From positions 62,001 to 126,000 of the forward strand of contig JAFSDP010000012.1 of assembly GCA_017436185.1 (NCBI GenBank): 64,000 nucleotides of DNA, given 5' to 3'. Positions 16,207 through 24,761 of this stretch are shown piece after piece. A program made the position numbers and the translations under genes. Position 1 is the stretch's first letter, and every line of letters starts with the position of its first letter. This DNA is from Alistipes sp. GTDB lineage: Bacteria > Bacteroidota > Bacteroidia > Bacteroidales > Rikenellaceae. The notes below the pieces were generated by a model, which was not told the origin of the DNA, searched no databases, and saw only the letters and a list, made by a program, of their open reading frames with translations.

Positions 16207-17913
16207 TTAGAGGTCGGTCATACCGTACTTCTTGAGCAATTCGATATCCGATTCCGTCAGGCCCGTCTCACGGAACGGAACGGCCTCGTTGTGGTCGTTC
16301 AGGTAGCGACGAGGTGCCTTGTGGTTGTAATCGGGGCTGACAAGCGACGATTGCGGATCGCAGTAGCGACCGACAATCGAGGCCATATCGGCAATCGTAT
16401 GGTACATAGCGTGGGTCGTGGCGGGAGCCGTGGCGTGCTCCTCGGCTAATGCCACCTTCTGCGGGAAGTGTTGGCGGTAACGCTCCGAGAACCAGCAAAG
16501 TGAAGCCACATACAATTGGTAGGCCGTCGTGGTAGGCGAGGCATGGAGGAATCGGTTGCGCTTATCATCCATCATATCCTCGCCGTGGTCGGCGCAATAG
16601 AGCATCGCCGTTGTGGTGTCGTCGAGCGTGCGCAGGTAGTCGATGGTCGAGGATAGGAAGAGATCCGTATATCGAATCGAGTTGTCGTAGCCGTTGCGCA
16701 ACTGCTCACGGTGCGAGCGACGGATGGCCACATCGGGATCGGGTACAAAACAAGCCTCCTCGCGCGGGTAGCGTTGGTGGTAGCTGAAGTGGGAGCCGTA
16801 GCAGTGCAGAATGACAAACAGTTTGTCGTGACGGCTCTTCTCGACCACCTCTTGCAACGCCTCCAACAGCTGCATATCGTGGCGAGGCTCGTCGAGGTAG
16901 AGGATGTGGTCTGCCGTGCTCGACAGATTATCAATCATAGCCCCCTGGGGCGACTGGTTCGAGATAAACCAGGTCTCGAAACCCGCCTCGCCGAAGAGCT
17001 GCGGCAGTCCTCGACGACGATACAACTCTTCGTGTTCGTGGGTGGCTACCGACGAGAGAAACAGCGGCACACTCTTGTGGGTGGTGTTGCTCTGGGTCAG
17101 CACATTGCGATTGACGACAATATCTTCGATTTGCATCAGTCGGGGTGTCGTTTCTCGCTCATAGCCATAGAGTTGCCAGCTCATTGCACGCGAAGCCTCG
17201 CCAATGATATAGACATACAATTCACGTCCCTCGGCTGTGGCTGTGCGGTGGGCATCGAAGCTGAAATCGGCCGTTCTCTGCTCGTAGTGGAAGGTTTTTC
17301 GCAACTCCGAAGCCGAGAGATAGACGTTGTAGCAGACATTGACCGGGAAGAGCTCGTCACGCACCACGTGCTTGTTCTTGCTCGTAGCATAGGCCGGAAT
17401 TAACGCAATGCCGCCCAGCACAAAGAGGACGAATCCCGTCGAGCCGAAAATCAGACGCATCTTCTTCGACAACACACGTCGCTTGGCAATCTCACGCACC
17501 GCAAGCCACAAAATCGGCAGGTAGATGACCGCCACCAGAATCACGGCAGGGTAGATGTTGCCCAGCAACTCGGAGGCCTCGCCCGGATTGGTCGTAACGA
17601 GGTTGGTGAACATATCGGTGGCGATAATCGAGTTGCCGAACAGGTAGAGCAGCACCAACTGAAAGGCCCCAAAGAAGATGAACGGGAAGCCGAACCAAAT
17701 CATAAATCCCGAGCGACGCATCGCTACGCTCCACATCATATAGAAGCCCAACGGCATCAGAATCAGTGCCTCGGTGCTCCACCACGAATAGTCCTCCGTG
17801 ACGGCCAATGCAAAGTTGGGGGCGATGATGGAGGCGATGAAGTAGATGGCCAGCAGAATCGAAAAACGACTGCGGGTGGCAAACTCCTCGGTATAGATCT
17901 TGAGCTTAAACAT
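16207..17913 (-). CDS. Lipid A-type phosphoethanolamine transferase (EptA-like)
   Basis: The 568-residue product has about five N-terminal membrane helices (residues 1-175) and a periplasmic sulfatase-fold domain. The metal and catalytic sites of the family are visible: GEAS with Glu239, nucleophile Thr in NTTHKSVP (277/278), and ADHGED with Asp442 and His443. Relatives transfer phosphoethanolamine from phosphatidylethanolamine to lipid A or other glycans and can lower affinity for cationic peptides; the acceptor here is inferred. It starts 3 nt after the Omp85 gene and is cotranscribed with envelope genes. Confidence 0.9.
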   Translation of the reverse strand: MFKLKIYTEEFATRSRFSILLAIYFIASIIAPNFALAVTEDYSWWSTEALILMPLGFYMMWSVAMRRSGFMIWFGFPFIFFGAFQLVLLYLFGNSIIATDMFTNLVTTNPGEASELLGNIYPAVILVAVIYLPILWLAVREIAKRRVLSKKMRLIFGSTGFVLFVLGGIALIPAYATSKNKHVVRDELFPVNVCYNVYLSASELRKTFHYEQRTADFSFDAHRTATAEGRELYVYIIGEASRAMSWQLYGYERETTPRLMQIEDIVVNRNVLTQSNTTHKSVPLFLSSVATHEHEELYRRRGLPQLFGEAGFETWFISNQSPQGAMIDNLSSTADHILYLDEPRHDMQLLEALQEVVEKSRHDKLFVILHCYGSHFSYHQRYPREEACFVPDPDVAIRRSHREQLRNGYDNSIRYTDLFLSSTIDYLRTLDDTTTAMLYCADHGEDMMDDKRNRFLHASPTTTAYQLYVASLCWFSERYRQHFPQKVALAEEHATAPATTHAMYHTIADMASIVGRYCDPQSSLVSPDYNHKAPRRYLNDHNEAVPFRETGLTESDIELLKKYGMTDL

Positions 17914-17916
17914 CGG

Positions 17917-19137
17917 TTAGAAGGCTTCGTTAATAGAGAGGAGGAAACCGCCCGTCTTGCGGCCAAAACCATAGTCCATACGGACATTTACACGCTTCTT
18001 GAGCTCCCAGCGCAGACCTACGCCATAGTTGGGCAGGGTCTTGCCCCAACTGAACTTTTCACGCTCCGAGAAGACATTGCCTGCGCCACCCCAAACCACG
18101 CAACCAATGCGTCGCCAGATGCGCTGACGCAGCTCCATCTGGAACGTAAGCATCGAGTTGTCGGTATATTGACCGAGGTAGTAACCACGCATTCGCTCGT
18201 TGCCACCCAGGCGGGCCAACAGGGTCCAGGGGGTGCCTTCCGAGTTAAACTCTCCGTGGAGGTCGAAGGCGATAAGTCCGCTGCTCCACAGCTGTTTATA
18301 GGTGTTGGCCGTGAAGGCTATTCGCCACAACGAGCGGTCGCAATTACCCAACGCCTTGTCGAAGTAGGTGGCCTCGACACTCAGGTAGTGGCCGCGCGAA
18401 GGGTTGGGAATAAAGTCACGGGAATCGTACTCCAACAGAGCGCCAAAGCCCGTAGCCGTGTAGGCGTGCTTTTGACCGTAGATGTAGGCCTCGCTCACCT
18501 CGTCGAATTTACGCCCCGAAGTGTGGTTGAAGTTGAGCATCACACCGCCATAGGTGTTCGTAAAGAGGCGTTGCAGGAAGCGGGCCTTGACGATGTAGCT
18601 CTGCTCGACAAAATTCGACTTGGGGTTGAAACGCCCTGCATCGTAGCCGATACCCCACACATCACGAGGCGCCGACGAAAAGCTGACATCGTAGCTCAAA
18701 CGGCGCACCGAATTGCGGAAGATGGTATTGCCCGTCACACCAAACGAGTAGAAACCCGAGGTGGTCACGTTGGTAAAAATCGAGATGTCGGATGGGGGAG
18801 TGATCGAGTCGGTGCGGTCGAGTCGATAGAGACCTGCCGCCAAGACGCCCAACCCCAATTTGGTGGTCTTCGAGTAGCTCGGGCCACCGGCAAAGGTGAT
18901 GTCGATCTTCTTGTCGAAGGTGTGGTCCTCGGTCGATTGGCCGAAGTAATCAACCACACGGCGCAAAAAGCCTTTTTTTTGCGGCTCTTGCGGAACGAGT
19001 TGCGCTGTGCCATCCGACGTGGGGGTATAGGTATAGCGTACCGTATCCCCACGTTCGGTGACGTGGAACCACGTTTCGGATTGGGCCGCAACGGGCAACC
19101 AACCAACGATCAGAAGAACTGATAACAGGTGTCGCAA
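17917..19137 (-). CDS. Omp85/BamA-superfamily outer-membrane barrel without POTRA domains
   Basis: This 406-residue protein has a signal peptide (LLSVLLIVGWLPVAAQ), a short hydrophilic linker of about 50 residues, and then a beta-barrel (surface antigen D15) ending in aromatic INEAF. The loop-6 signature appears as GGNERMRGYYLGQYTD. There is no room for POTRA repeats. The start appears to be TTG (complement of 19135-19137), since a stop lies two codons upstream and no ATG precedes the signal. An A8 tract on the coding strand (18973-18980) encodes part of QKKGF and is slip-prone. It follows the YtfJ-like gene by 15 nt. Confidence 0.82.
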   Translation of the reverse strand: MRHLLSVLLIVGWLPVAAQSETWFHVTERGDTVRYTYTPTSDGTAQLVPQEPQKKGFLRRVVDYFGQSTEDHTFDKKIDITFAGGPSYSKTTKLGLGVLAAGLYRLDRTDSITPPSDISIFTNVTTSGFYSFGVTGNTIFRNSVRRLSYDVSFSSAPRDVWGIGYDAGRFNPKSNFVEQSYIVKARFLQRLFTNTYGGVMLNFNHTSGRKFDEVSEAYIYGQKHAYTATGFGALLEYDSRDFIPNPSRGHYLSVEATYFDKALGNCDRSLWRIAFTANTYKQLWSSGLIAFDLHGEFNSEGTPWTLLARLGGNERMRGYYLGQYTDNSMLTFQMELRQRIWRRIGCVVWGGAGNVFSEREKFSWGKTLPNYGVGLRWELKKRVNVRMDYGFGRKTGGFLLSINEAF

Positions 19138-19152
19138 GGCGCTCTATTTTGG

Positions 19153-19662
19153 TTATTTAAGCGGCTCTACAGCCTTGTAGAAGGCCTCCTTGTCGGCCTC
19201 GGTGAGTTCGCCCTTGCGAATGAAGACCAACTCGCCCTCTTTCGAGACGAGCATCAAGACAAACTTGTTGTTGCAGTCGCCCAAATCCCACCCTTTGGAG
19301 AGGATGCGGCTCTTGTCGGCCAATACGAGGGCCTTGTTCTTCTCGGTGCGCTTGCGAGCCATCGAGCGGATGATGCCGTTCGGGAGCATCGTGTCTTTAA
19401 GATTCAACACACCAAAGCCGACGATGTTTTCGCCACCGGCACGACCCGTCTGCTCCAACTCGTAGGTGAAGGCCTCGTTCTGCTTGTGACGGTCGGGATC
19501 GACATAGAAAATCATCAGATTCTTCTCGCCCCAATAGGGAATCGAGACCTCCTCGCCACGCAAATCCTCGAGCGTGAGGTTTTCGATCTTCTTGACAGGC
19601 TCTTCGGCCATCGCTGCACCAAAAGCCATCAGGGCAGCCAGCGTTATCATTATACGTTTCAT
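19153..19662 (-). CDS. YtfJ-like exported thioredoxin-fold protein
   Basis: The 169-residue product has a signal peptide (MKRIMITLAALMAFGAAMA). Its C-terminal half aligns by eye with E. coli YtfJ: LPNGIIRSMARKR, a SKGWDLGD segment and VLMLVSKEGELVFIRKGELTE. It appears to have a thioredoxin-like fold, but the CXXC redox motif is absent, so a redox role is doubtful. It heads an operon with Omp85, EptA-like and hydrolase genes and has its own -7 box upstream. The function of YtfJ is poorly defined. Confidence 0.72.
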   Translation of the reverse strand: MKRIMITLAALMAFGAAMAEEPVKKIENLTLEDLRGEEVSIPYWGEKNLMIFYVDPDRHKQNEAFTYELEQTGRAGGENIVGFGVLNLKDTMLPNGIIRSMARKRTEKNKALVLADKSRILSKGWDLGDCNNKFVLMLVSKEGELVFIRKGELTEADKEAFYKAVEPLK

Positions 19663-19700
19663 TGTTCTCTTGTGTTTGGTTTTATATATAAAAATCGGTG

Positions 19701-19708
19701 CAAAGGTA
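19701..19708 (-). promoter_or_regulatory. -7 box of the YtfJ-Omp85-EptA operon
   Basis: TACCTTTG on the minus strand, 38 nt upstream of the YtfJ-like ATG. No clear -33 box. Confidence 0.5.
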
Positions 19709-19783
19709 CAAAAATCTTCGAAAAACAGGATGGTATAAGCAAGAAGTATTTTGGTACAAAAGGGCTTTTAATTGTACTGCATC

Positions 19784-19814
19784 TTTGAAAAACGCCATTT
19801 TGGGACTATCTTTG
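19784..19814 (+). promoter_or_regulatory. Promoter of the tyrosine phosphatase gene, probably leaderless
   Basis: TTTG at 19784-19787, a 19-nt spacer and TATCTTTG at 19807-19814 match the consensus very well. Only 4 nt separate the -7 box from the ATG at 19819, so the transcript should start at or within a base or two of the start codon. Confidence 0.75.
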
Positions 19815-19818
19815 CCCT

Positions 19819-20298
19819 ATGAAACAGCGTATTTTGTTTGTATGCCTGGGAAACATCTGTCGTTCCCCGGCTGCCGAGGCGGTCTTCAATGCCTTGCTCG
19901 AAAAGGAGCATCTGACAAATGAGTTTGAGGTTGATTCGGCCGGTACTTATGCCGGTCATACGGGCGAGCCTGCCGACCGTCGTATGCGTCGTGCGGCCTC
20001 GGCACGCGGCATCGAGATTCCGCATCGTGCCCGCCAAATCCGTTCGGTGGATTTCGAGCGTTTCGACCATATTATCGTAATGGACGACTACAACTACGAG
20101 GATGTGCATCGGCTGGCTCCGAGCAGAGAACTTGCCAACAAAATTGACCGTATGCGCGACTTCTTCTCGGATGAGACCCGCCGCCGTTTCAACTACGTCC
20201 CCGACCCCTATTACGAGGGGCACGAGGGGTTTGAAATCGTGCTCGATCTGTTGGAGGAGGGGTGTCGAAATCTGCTCTCACACTTGCAGCAAAAGTAG
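19819..20298 (+). CDS. Low-molecular-weight protein tyrosine phosphatase
   Basis: The 159-residue product has the complete family signature: the P-loop VCLGNICRSP with Cys9 and Arg15, and the general-acid DPYY motif (Asp129, Tyr131, Tyr132). It dephosphorylates protein tyrosines in the cytoplasm; in other bacteria such enzymes act on BY-kinases that control capsule export, but no such kinase is in this window. It is monocistronic and convergent with the PorQ-like gene, which ends 14 nt away. The start is fixed by the promoter and by the P-loop position. Confidence 0.95.
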   Translation: MKQRILFVCLGNICRSPAAEAVFNALLEKEHLTNEFEVDSAGTYAGHTGEPADRRMRRAASARGIEIPHRARQIRSVDFERFDHIIVMDDYNYEDVHRLAPSRELANKIDRMRDFFSDETRRRFNYVPDPYYEGHEGFEIVLDLLEEGCRNLLSHLQQK

Positions 20299-20311
20299 AG
20301 GTCTTTTTATA

Positions 20312-21190
20312 CTAAAAATCCAAGCCGAAACTGATGCTGTAGCAGTTGTGCAGCGGGGTCGATTTCGAGGCGATGAGGTAGGCAAAATCGCAGCGCAAAT
20401 GCAGGATGCTCACCCCCACACCGACCGAACCGTACGAGGGGTTGAATAGCTTATCGTCGCCAACGTGGTAACCTGCACGCAAACGAATGAGCTGCATTAG
20501 GTTATACTCGGCACCTAAACCCAATTCGAGGCCACGAATCTCCGACGGCGAGAAGTAATACCCCACATCGGCACCTACCGTGAGGGCGTGTGCATCCGAG
20601 AAGAATGTCTCGAGCGAAACACCCGCTTTGGCCGAGAGGGGAAGGTGATCGTCGGTGTGGTCGAGAAAGCCTCCCAGGTTGGCAATTTTTGCCCCCACGC
20701 GCAGCGTCGAATAGCGTTCCCAATTCGCGATGGGTCGCTGCCATCCCACACTCAAATCAACGGCCAACGCATCGGTCGTTTCGTCGTAACGTTTCAGGTG
20801 CATATAACGACCCACCACACCGATGGCCCACTCGTCGTTCAGACGGCGGGTATAGCCCACATCAAGGGCCGAATCCCGATTGCCCTTCTCACGCAGGTAT
20901 TGTCGCCAGCCCACCTGTAAGGTATTGCTCATATCGAAACGCCAATAGCCCGACACGGCATAGTAGTCGAAATCGGCCTGTCCGTAGTAAGACGAGGACA
21001 AGCGCATCGGGTAGAGGGCAAAGGCGGTCATCGCAGCATTGTTGTAGAGGCTGTGGCCATCGTGGATGGTGGCCATCGTCACGTTACCCATTCCGAGCGC
21101 TACGGCGTCGATGGTGGGAAGCGTAAGGGATTGAGCTGCGGCCGAGAGGCTGATGAGCAGTGTAGCCGCAAGTGTAAAGCATCGTTTCAT
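20312..21190 (-). CDS. PorV/PorQ-family outer-membrane beta-barrel protein
   Basis: The 292-residue product has a signal peptide (MKRCFTLAATLLISLSAAAQ) and a FadL-like barrel pattern of amphipathic strands. LPTIDAVALGMGNVTMATIHDG and SLYNNAAMTAF resemble the start of PorV/PorQ proteins, where an Ala/Gly-rich segment with paired Asn plugs the pore. It ends in a terminal phenylalanine (GLDF). In other Bacteroidetes PorQ assists the type IX secretion system. No other T9SS genes are in this window, so a role in secretion is inference. Its -7 box is only 5 nt from the ATG. Confidence 0.82.
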   Translation of the reverse strand: MKRCFTLAATLLISLSAAAQSLTLPTIDAVALGMGNVTMATIHDGHSLYNNAAMTAFALYPMRLSSSYYGQADFDYYAVSGYWRFDMSNTLQVGWRQYLREKGNRDSALDVGYTRRLNDEWAIGVVGRYMHLKRYDETTDALAVDLSVGWQRPIANWERYSTLRVGAKIANLGGFLDHTDDHLPLSAKAGVSLETFFSDAHALTVGADVGYYFSPSEIRGLELGLGAEYNLMQLIRLRAGYHVGDDKLFNPSYGSVGVGVSILHLRCDFAYLIASKSTPLHNCYSISFGLDF

Positions 21191-21195
21191 AGCTA

Positions 21196-21228
21196 CAAAT
21201 ATACAAAATCCTCGCCCATTCGGGCAAA
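21196..21228 (-). promoter_or_regulatory. Promoter of the PorQ-like gene, probably leaderless
   Basis: On the minus strand TTTG (21225-21228), a 21-nt spacer and TATATTTG (21196-21203) form a near-perfect promoter. The ATG begins 5 nt after the -7 box, which leaves no room for a leader. Confidence 0.72.
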
Positions 21229-21289
21229 GTGTGCAATGTTTGTCGATAAATTAACCAAAAACAGGGTATTTTATCTCTGCGAATAATCT

Positions 21290-21297
21290 TATCTTTG
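21290..21297 (+). promoter_or_regulatory. -7 box of glyA
   Basis: TATCTTTG, 52 nt upstream of the glyA ATG. No good -33 element is visible at the usual distance. Confidence 0.5.
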
Positions 21298-21349
21298 CAT
21301 TGGTGAAACTATGTTTCAAAGATAAAACGACAACTAAATACCTTTTATT

Positions 21350-22630
21350 ATGACCAAAGATAGTCTGATTTTCTCGCTTATCGAGCGTGAGCGGAGCCGC
21401 CAGATGCACGGCATCGAGCTGATTGCCTCCGAAAATTTTGTAAGCGACCAGGTGATGGCCGCTATGGGGTCGGTGCTGACCAACAAATATGCCGAGGGTT
21501 ATCCTGCCGCTCGCTACTACGGTGGTTGCGAGGTGGTCGATGAGGTGGAGCGTCTGGCTATCGAGCGCATCTGCAAGCTCTATGGCGCAGCCTACGCCAA
21601 CGTACAGCCCCACTCGGGTGCCCAGGCCAATATGGCCGTATTCTTTGCCGTAATGCAGCCCGGTGATACCTTTATGGGTCTGGATTTGGCACACGGCGGT
21701 CACCTGTCGCACGGCTCGCTGGTCAATTTCTCGGGTAAGTATTTCAAGGCGGTCGGCTACCAGCTCGACGAGGCTACGGGTTGCATCGACTACGATAAGA
21801 TGGAGCAGCAGGCCCTCGAGTGCAAGCCCAAACTCATTGTGGGTGGTGCTTCGGCCTACTCGCGCGAGTGGGACTACAAGCGTATGCGTGCCATTGCCGA
21901 TAAGGTGGGTGCGCTGTTTATGGTCGATATGGCCCACACGGCCGGTCTGATTGCCGCCGGTCTGCTGGATAACCCCGTTAAGTATGCTCACATTGTCACC
22001 TCGACGACCCACAAGACCCTGCGTGGTCCTCGTGGCGGTATCATCCTGATGGGGGAGGATTTCGACAACCCGTGGGGTCTGACCACGCCGAAGGGTGTTG
22101 TGAAGAAGATGTCGGCCATCTTGAACTCGGCCGTCTTCCCCGGCATCCAGGGTGGTCCGCTCGAGCACGTCATCGCCGCCAAGGCCGTAGCCTTCGGCGA
22201 GGCGTTGGAGCCTTCGTACAAGGAGTACCAGACGCAGGTACAGAAGAATGCCAAGGCGATGGCCGAGGCCTTCGTAAAGCGTGGCTATAAGATCGTTTCG
22301 GGCGGTACGGACAACCACCTGATGCTGGTTGATCTGCGCACGAAGTTCCCCGAGCTGACGGGTAAGTTGGCCGAGAAGTGTCTGGTGGCTGCCGACATCA
22401 CGACCAACAAGAATATGGTTCCCTTCGACAGCCGTTCGGCCTTCCAGACCTCGGGCCTGCGCTTTGGTACGCCGGCCATCACGACGCGTGGCCTGAAGGA
22501 GGATCAGATGGACTACATCGTCGAGCTGATCGACCGTGTATTGCAGGATCCCGAGAACGAGGCCAACATCGCCGCTGTTCGTGCCGACGTGAATAAGTTG
22601 ATGGAGAACTATCCGCTCTTTGCTTGGTAG
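21350..22630 (+). CDS. glyA: Serine hydroxymethyltransferase GlyA
   Basis: The 426-residue product interconverts serine and glycine with tetrahydrofolate, supplying one-carbon units. The family motifs are present: [14 protein letters not shown] at the N-terminus, [20 protein letters not shown], and the PLP lysine in [14 protein letters not shown] near residue 222. The C-terminus is complete. It is followed after 3 nt by the DUF2461 gene, which probably shares its transcript and the terminator beyond. Confidence 0.98.
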   Translation: MTKDSLIFSLIERERSRQMHGIELIASENFVSDQVMAAMGSVLTNKYAEGYPAARYYGGCEVVDEVERLAIERICKLYGAAYANVQPHSGAQANMAVFFAVMQPGDTFMGLDLAHGGHLSHGSLVNFSGKYFKAVGYQLDEATGCIDYDKMEQQALECKPKLIVGGASAYSREWDYKRMRAIADKVGALFMVDMAHTAGLIAAGLLDNPVKYAHIVTSTTHKTLRGPRGGIILMGEDFDNPWGLTTPKGVVKKMSAILNSAVFPGIQGGPLEHVIAAKAVAFGEALEPSYKEYQTQVQKNAKAMAEAFVKRGYKIVSGGTDNHLMLVDLRTKFPELTGKLAEKCLVAADITTNKNMVPFDSRSAFQTSGLRFGTPAITTRGLKEDQMDYIVELIDRVLQDPENEANIAAVRADVNKLMENYPLFAW

Positions 22631-22633
22631 GCT

Positions 22634-23335
22634 ATGACTTCGAGTGAGTTGCGTGAGGCGTTGGAGTTCCTTCGGGAGTTGGCGGCCAACAACCACAAGG
22701 GTTGGATGGACGAGAATCGAGCCCGCTACAAACTCCACCGTGGTCGCTTCGAGCAGATGGTCGAGGAGTTGGTCGATGCCATTTCTACATTCGATCCTGC
22801 TGTGGCGGGGCTGAAGGCCAAGGATTGCACCTATCGAATGAATCGTGACATTCGCTTTTCGGCCGATAAGTCGCCCTACAAGACCCACTTCAGCGCCTTC
22901 ATTGCTCCTCGTGGCAAAAATTCGGGGTTGGCCGGTTACTACCTCCACCTGGAACCGGTGGTGGAGGGTAGCTCGATGATCGGTCACTCGATTTTGGCTG
23001 CCGGTCAGGTCTGCATTCCGCCTGCCATTCTGCGTAGCATCCGTGAAGAGATTGTCGATAATGGCGATCTGATGGCCGAGCATATTGCTTCGGCCGATGG
23101 CTTTCGGATGGATTACACAGGAAGCCTGAAACGCCTGCCCAAAGGCTTTGAAAAGGAGACCGAGCACACCGACCTGCTGCGACTGAAGGACCACTGCCTG
23201 GTGTTGGATTTGACCGAAGAGGAGGTCCTGTCGGAGGATTTCGTGCCTCGAATGTTGGAACGCTTCCACTCGGCAAAACCCTACCTCGATCAACTCAATC
23301 GAGCCATCGAATACGGTTACGAAGAGTATATGTAA
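22634..23335 (+). CDS. DUF2461 family protein
   Basis: This 233-residue cytoplasmic protein matches the DUF2461/TIGR02453 family: FLRELAANNHKGWMDENRARY at the N-terminus, the conserved YRMNRDIRFSADKSPYKTHFSAF block near residues 70-90, and YYLHLEP after it. The family is widespread and of unknown function. It sits 3 nt after glyA, so it is cotranscribed, but the pairing does not give a clear function. Confidence 0.88.
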   Translation: MTSSELREALEFLRELAANNHKGWMDENRARYKLHRGRFEQMVEELVDAISTFDPAVAGLKAKDCTYRMNRDIRFSADKSPYKTHFSAFIAPRGKNSGLAGYYLHLEPVVEGSSMIGHSILAAGQVCIPPAILRSIREEIVDNGDLMAEHIASADGFRMDYTGSLKRLPKGFEKETEHTDLLRLKDHCLVLDLTEEEVLSEDFVPRMLERFHSAKPYLDQLNRAIEYGYEEYM

Positions 23336-23340
23336 TTAGT

Positions 23341-23370
23341 GAGGGCGACCCAAACGGGTCGCCCTCATTC
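23341..23370. terminator. Bidirectional terminator between DUF2461 and the dipeptidase
   Basis: A perfect 11-bp inverted repeat (23341-23351 and 23356-23366) with loop AAAC lies between convergent genes. Confidence 0.8.
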
Positions 23371-23387
23371 GTTGAAAAGGGTCGCAA

Positions 23388-24749
23388 CTACTCGGCGAAG
23401 TACTTATAGAAGTAGGGGATGGTCTCGATGCCCTTGTAGAACTGGTTCAGCCCGTAGCTCTCGTTGGGCGAGTGAATGGCATCCTCCGACAGGCCGAAAC
23501 CAATCAAGAGCGACTTGATGCCCAGAATGGCCTCGAAACCGCTGATGATGGGAATCGAGCCGCCCGAATAGAAGGGCAGCGGCTCCACGCCAAAGGTGGT
23601 CGTGATGGCCTTATGTGCAGCCTTGTAGGCGGGCATATCGGTCGGAGCCACATAGGGCTGGCCCCCGTGCAGCGACTTCACCTGAACCGTTACGCTCTTC
23701 GGAGCGATGGCCTCTAAGTGCTTGGTGAAGAGCTCGGCAATCTCCTCGTGATCCTGATCGGGTACCAATCGCATCGAGATTTTGGCCGAGGCCTTCGACG
23801 GGATGACCGTCTTGGTGCCCTCGCCAATGTAGCCGCCCCAAATGCCGTTTACGTCGAGCGAAGGACGCACACCCGTGCGCTCGATGGTCGTATAACCGGC
23901 CTCACCCTCGACATCGCCGATGGCCAATGCCTCTTTGTAGCTATCGAGGTTGAAGGGAGCCTTATTAAAGGCGGTGCGCTCCTCGGGGGTCAATTCACGC
24001 ACCTTGTCGTAGAATCCGGGGATGGTGATGCGGCCATTCTCATCCACCAGTTGGTTGATCAGGCGAGCCAACACGTTGGCAGGGTTGGCAACAGCACCAC
24101 CAAACAGACCCGAATGCAGATCCTTGTTCGGACCCGTAACCTCGACCTCCATATAGGCCAAACCACGCAGACCGCAGGTAATCGAAGGCTGCTCCATAGA
24201 GATCATCGAGGTATCCGACACCAGGATAATGTCGGCCTTCAGCAGCTCCTTGTTCTCACGGCAGAACCCATAGAGGCTCGGCGAGCCGATCTCCTCCTCA
24301 CCCTCCAACATAAACTTCACGTTGCAGGGGAGCGAATCGGTGGCTACCAATGCCTCGAAGGCCTTGGCGTGCATAAAGAGCTGACCCTTGTCGTCATCCG
24401 AGCCTCGGCCCCAGATGCGACCCTCCTTTACCACCGGCTCGAAGGGCTCGGTTTTCCACTCCTCCTTCGGATCGACCGGCATCACATCGTAGTGGCCATA
24501 GACCAGCACGGTTTTGGCGTTGGGATCGATGATCTTCTCGGCATAGACTACGGAGTTACCCTCCGTCGGCATCACATCGGCACGGTCGGCACCCGCCTTG
24601 ACGAGCGCAGCAGCCAGCCACTCGGCACAACGCTGCATATCGGGTTTGTGCGAGGCGATGGCGCTGATGGAGGGGATGCGCAACAGCTCGAACAACTCGT
24701 CGAGGAAACGCTCCTTATTGGTTTCGATATAGGCTTGAACTTTGTCCAT
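23388..24749 (-). CDS. M20-family metallopeptidase (dipeptidase)
   Basis: The 453-residue product is a di-zinc M20 peptidase. Metal and catalytic motifs are GHYDVMPVDP (His/Asp), GRGSDDDKGQ (bridging Asp), EGEEEIGSPS (Glu base and ligand) and VSDTSM (Asp ligand); the dimerisation lid contains the conserved HSGLFGGAVANPA. Relatives hydrolyse dipeptides in the cytoplasm. It has no signal peptide. It is 12 nt downstream of glmM and probably cotranscribed with it. Confidence 0.93.
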   Translation of the reverse strand: MDKVQAYIETNKERFLDELFELLRIPSISAIASHKPDMQRCAEWLAAALVKAGADRADVMPTEGNSVVYAEKIIDPNAKTVLVYGHYDVMPVDPKEEWKTEPFEPVVKEGRIWGRGSDDDKGQLFMHAKAFEALVATDSLPCNVKFMLEGEEEIGSPSLYGFCRENKELLKADIILVSDTSMISMEQPSITCGLRGLAYMEVEVTGPNKDLHSGLFGGAVANPANVLARLINQLVDENGRITIPGFYDKVRELTPEERTAFNKAPFNLDSYKEALAIGDVEGEAGYTTIERTGVRPSLDVNGIWGGYIGEGTKTVIPSKASAKISMRLVPDQDHEEIAELFTKHLEAIAPKSVTVQVKSLHGGQPYVAPTDMPAYKAAHKAITTTFGVEPLPFYSGGSIPIISGFEAILGIKSLLIGFGLSEDAIHSPNESYGLNQFYKGIETIPYFYKYFAE

Positions 24750-24761
24750 ATTATATAGGTT

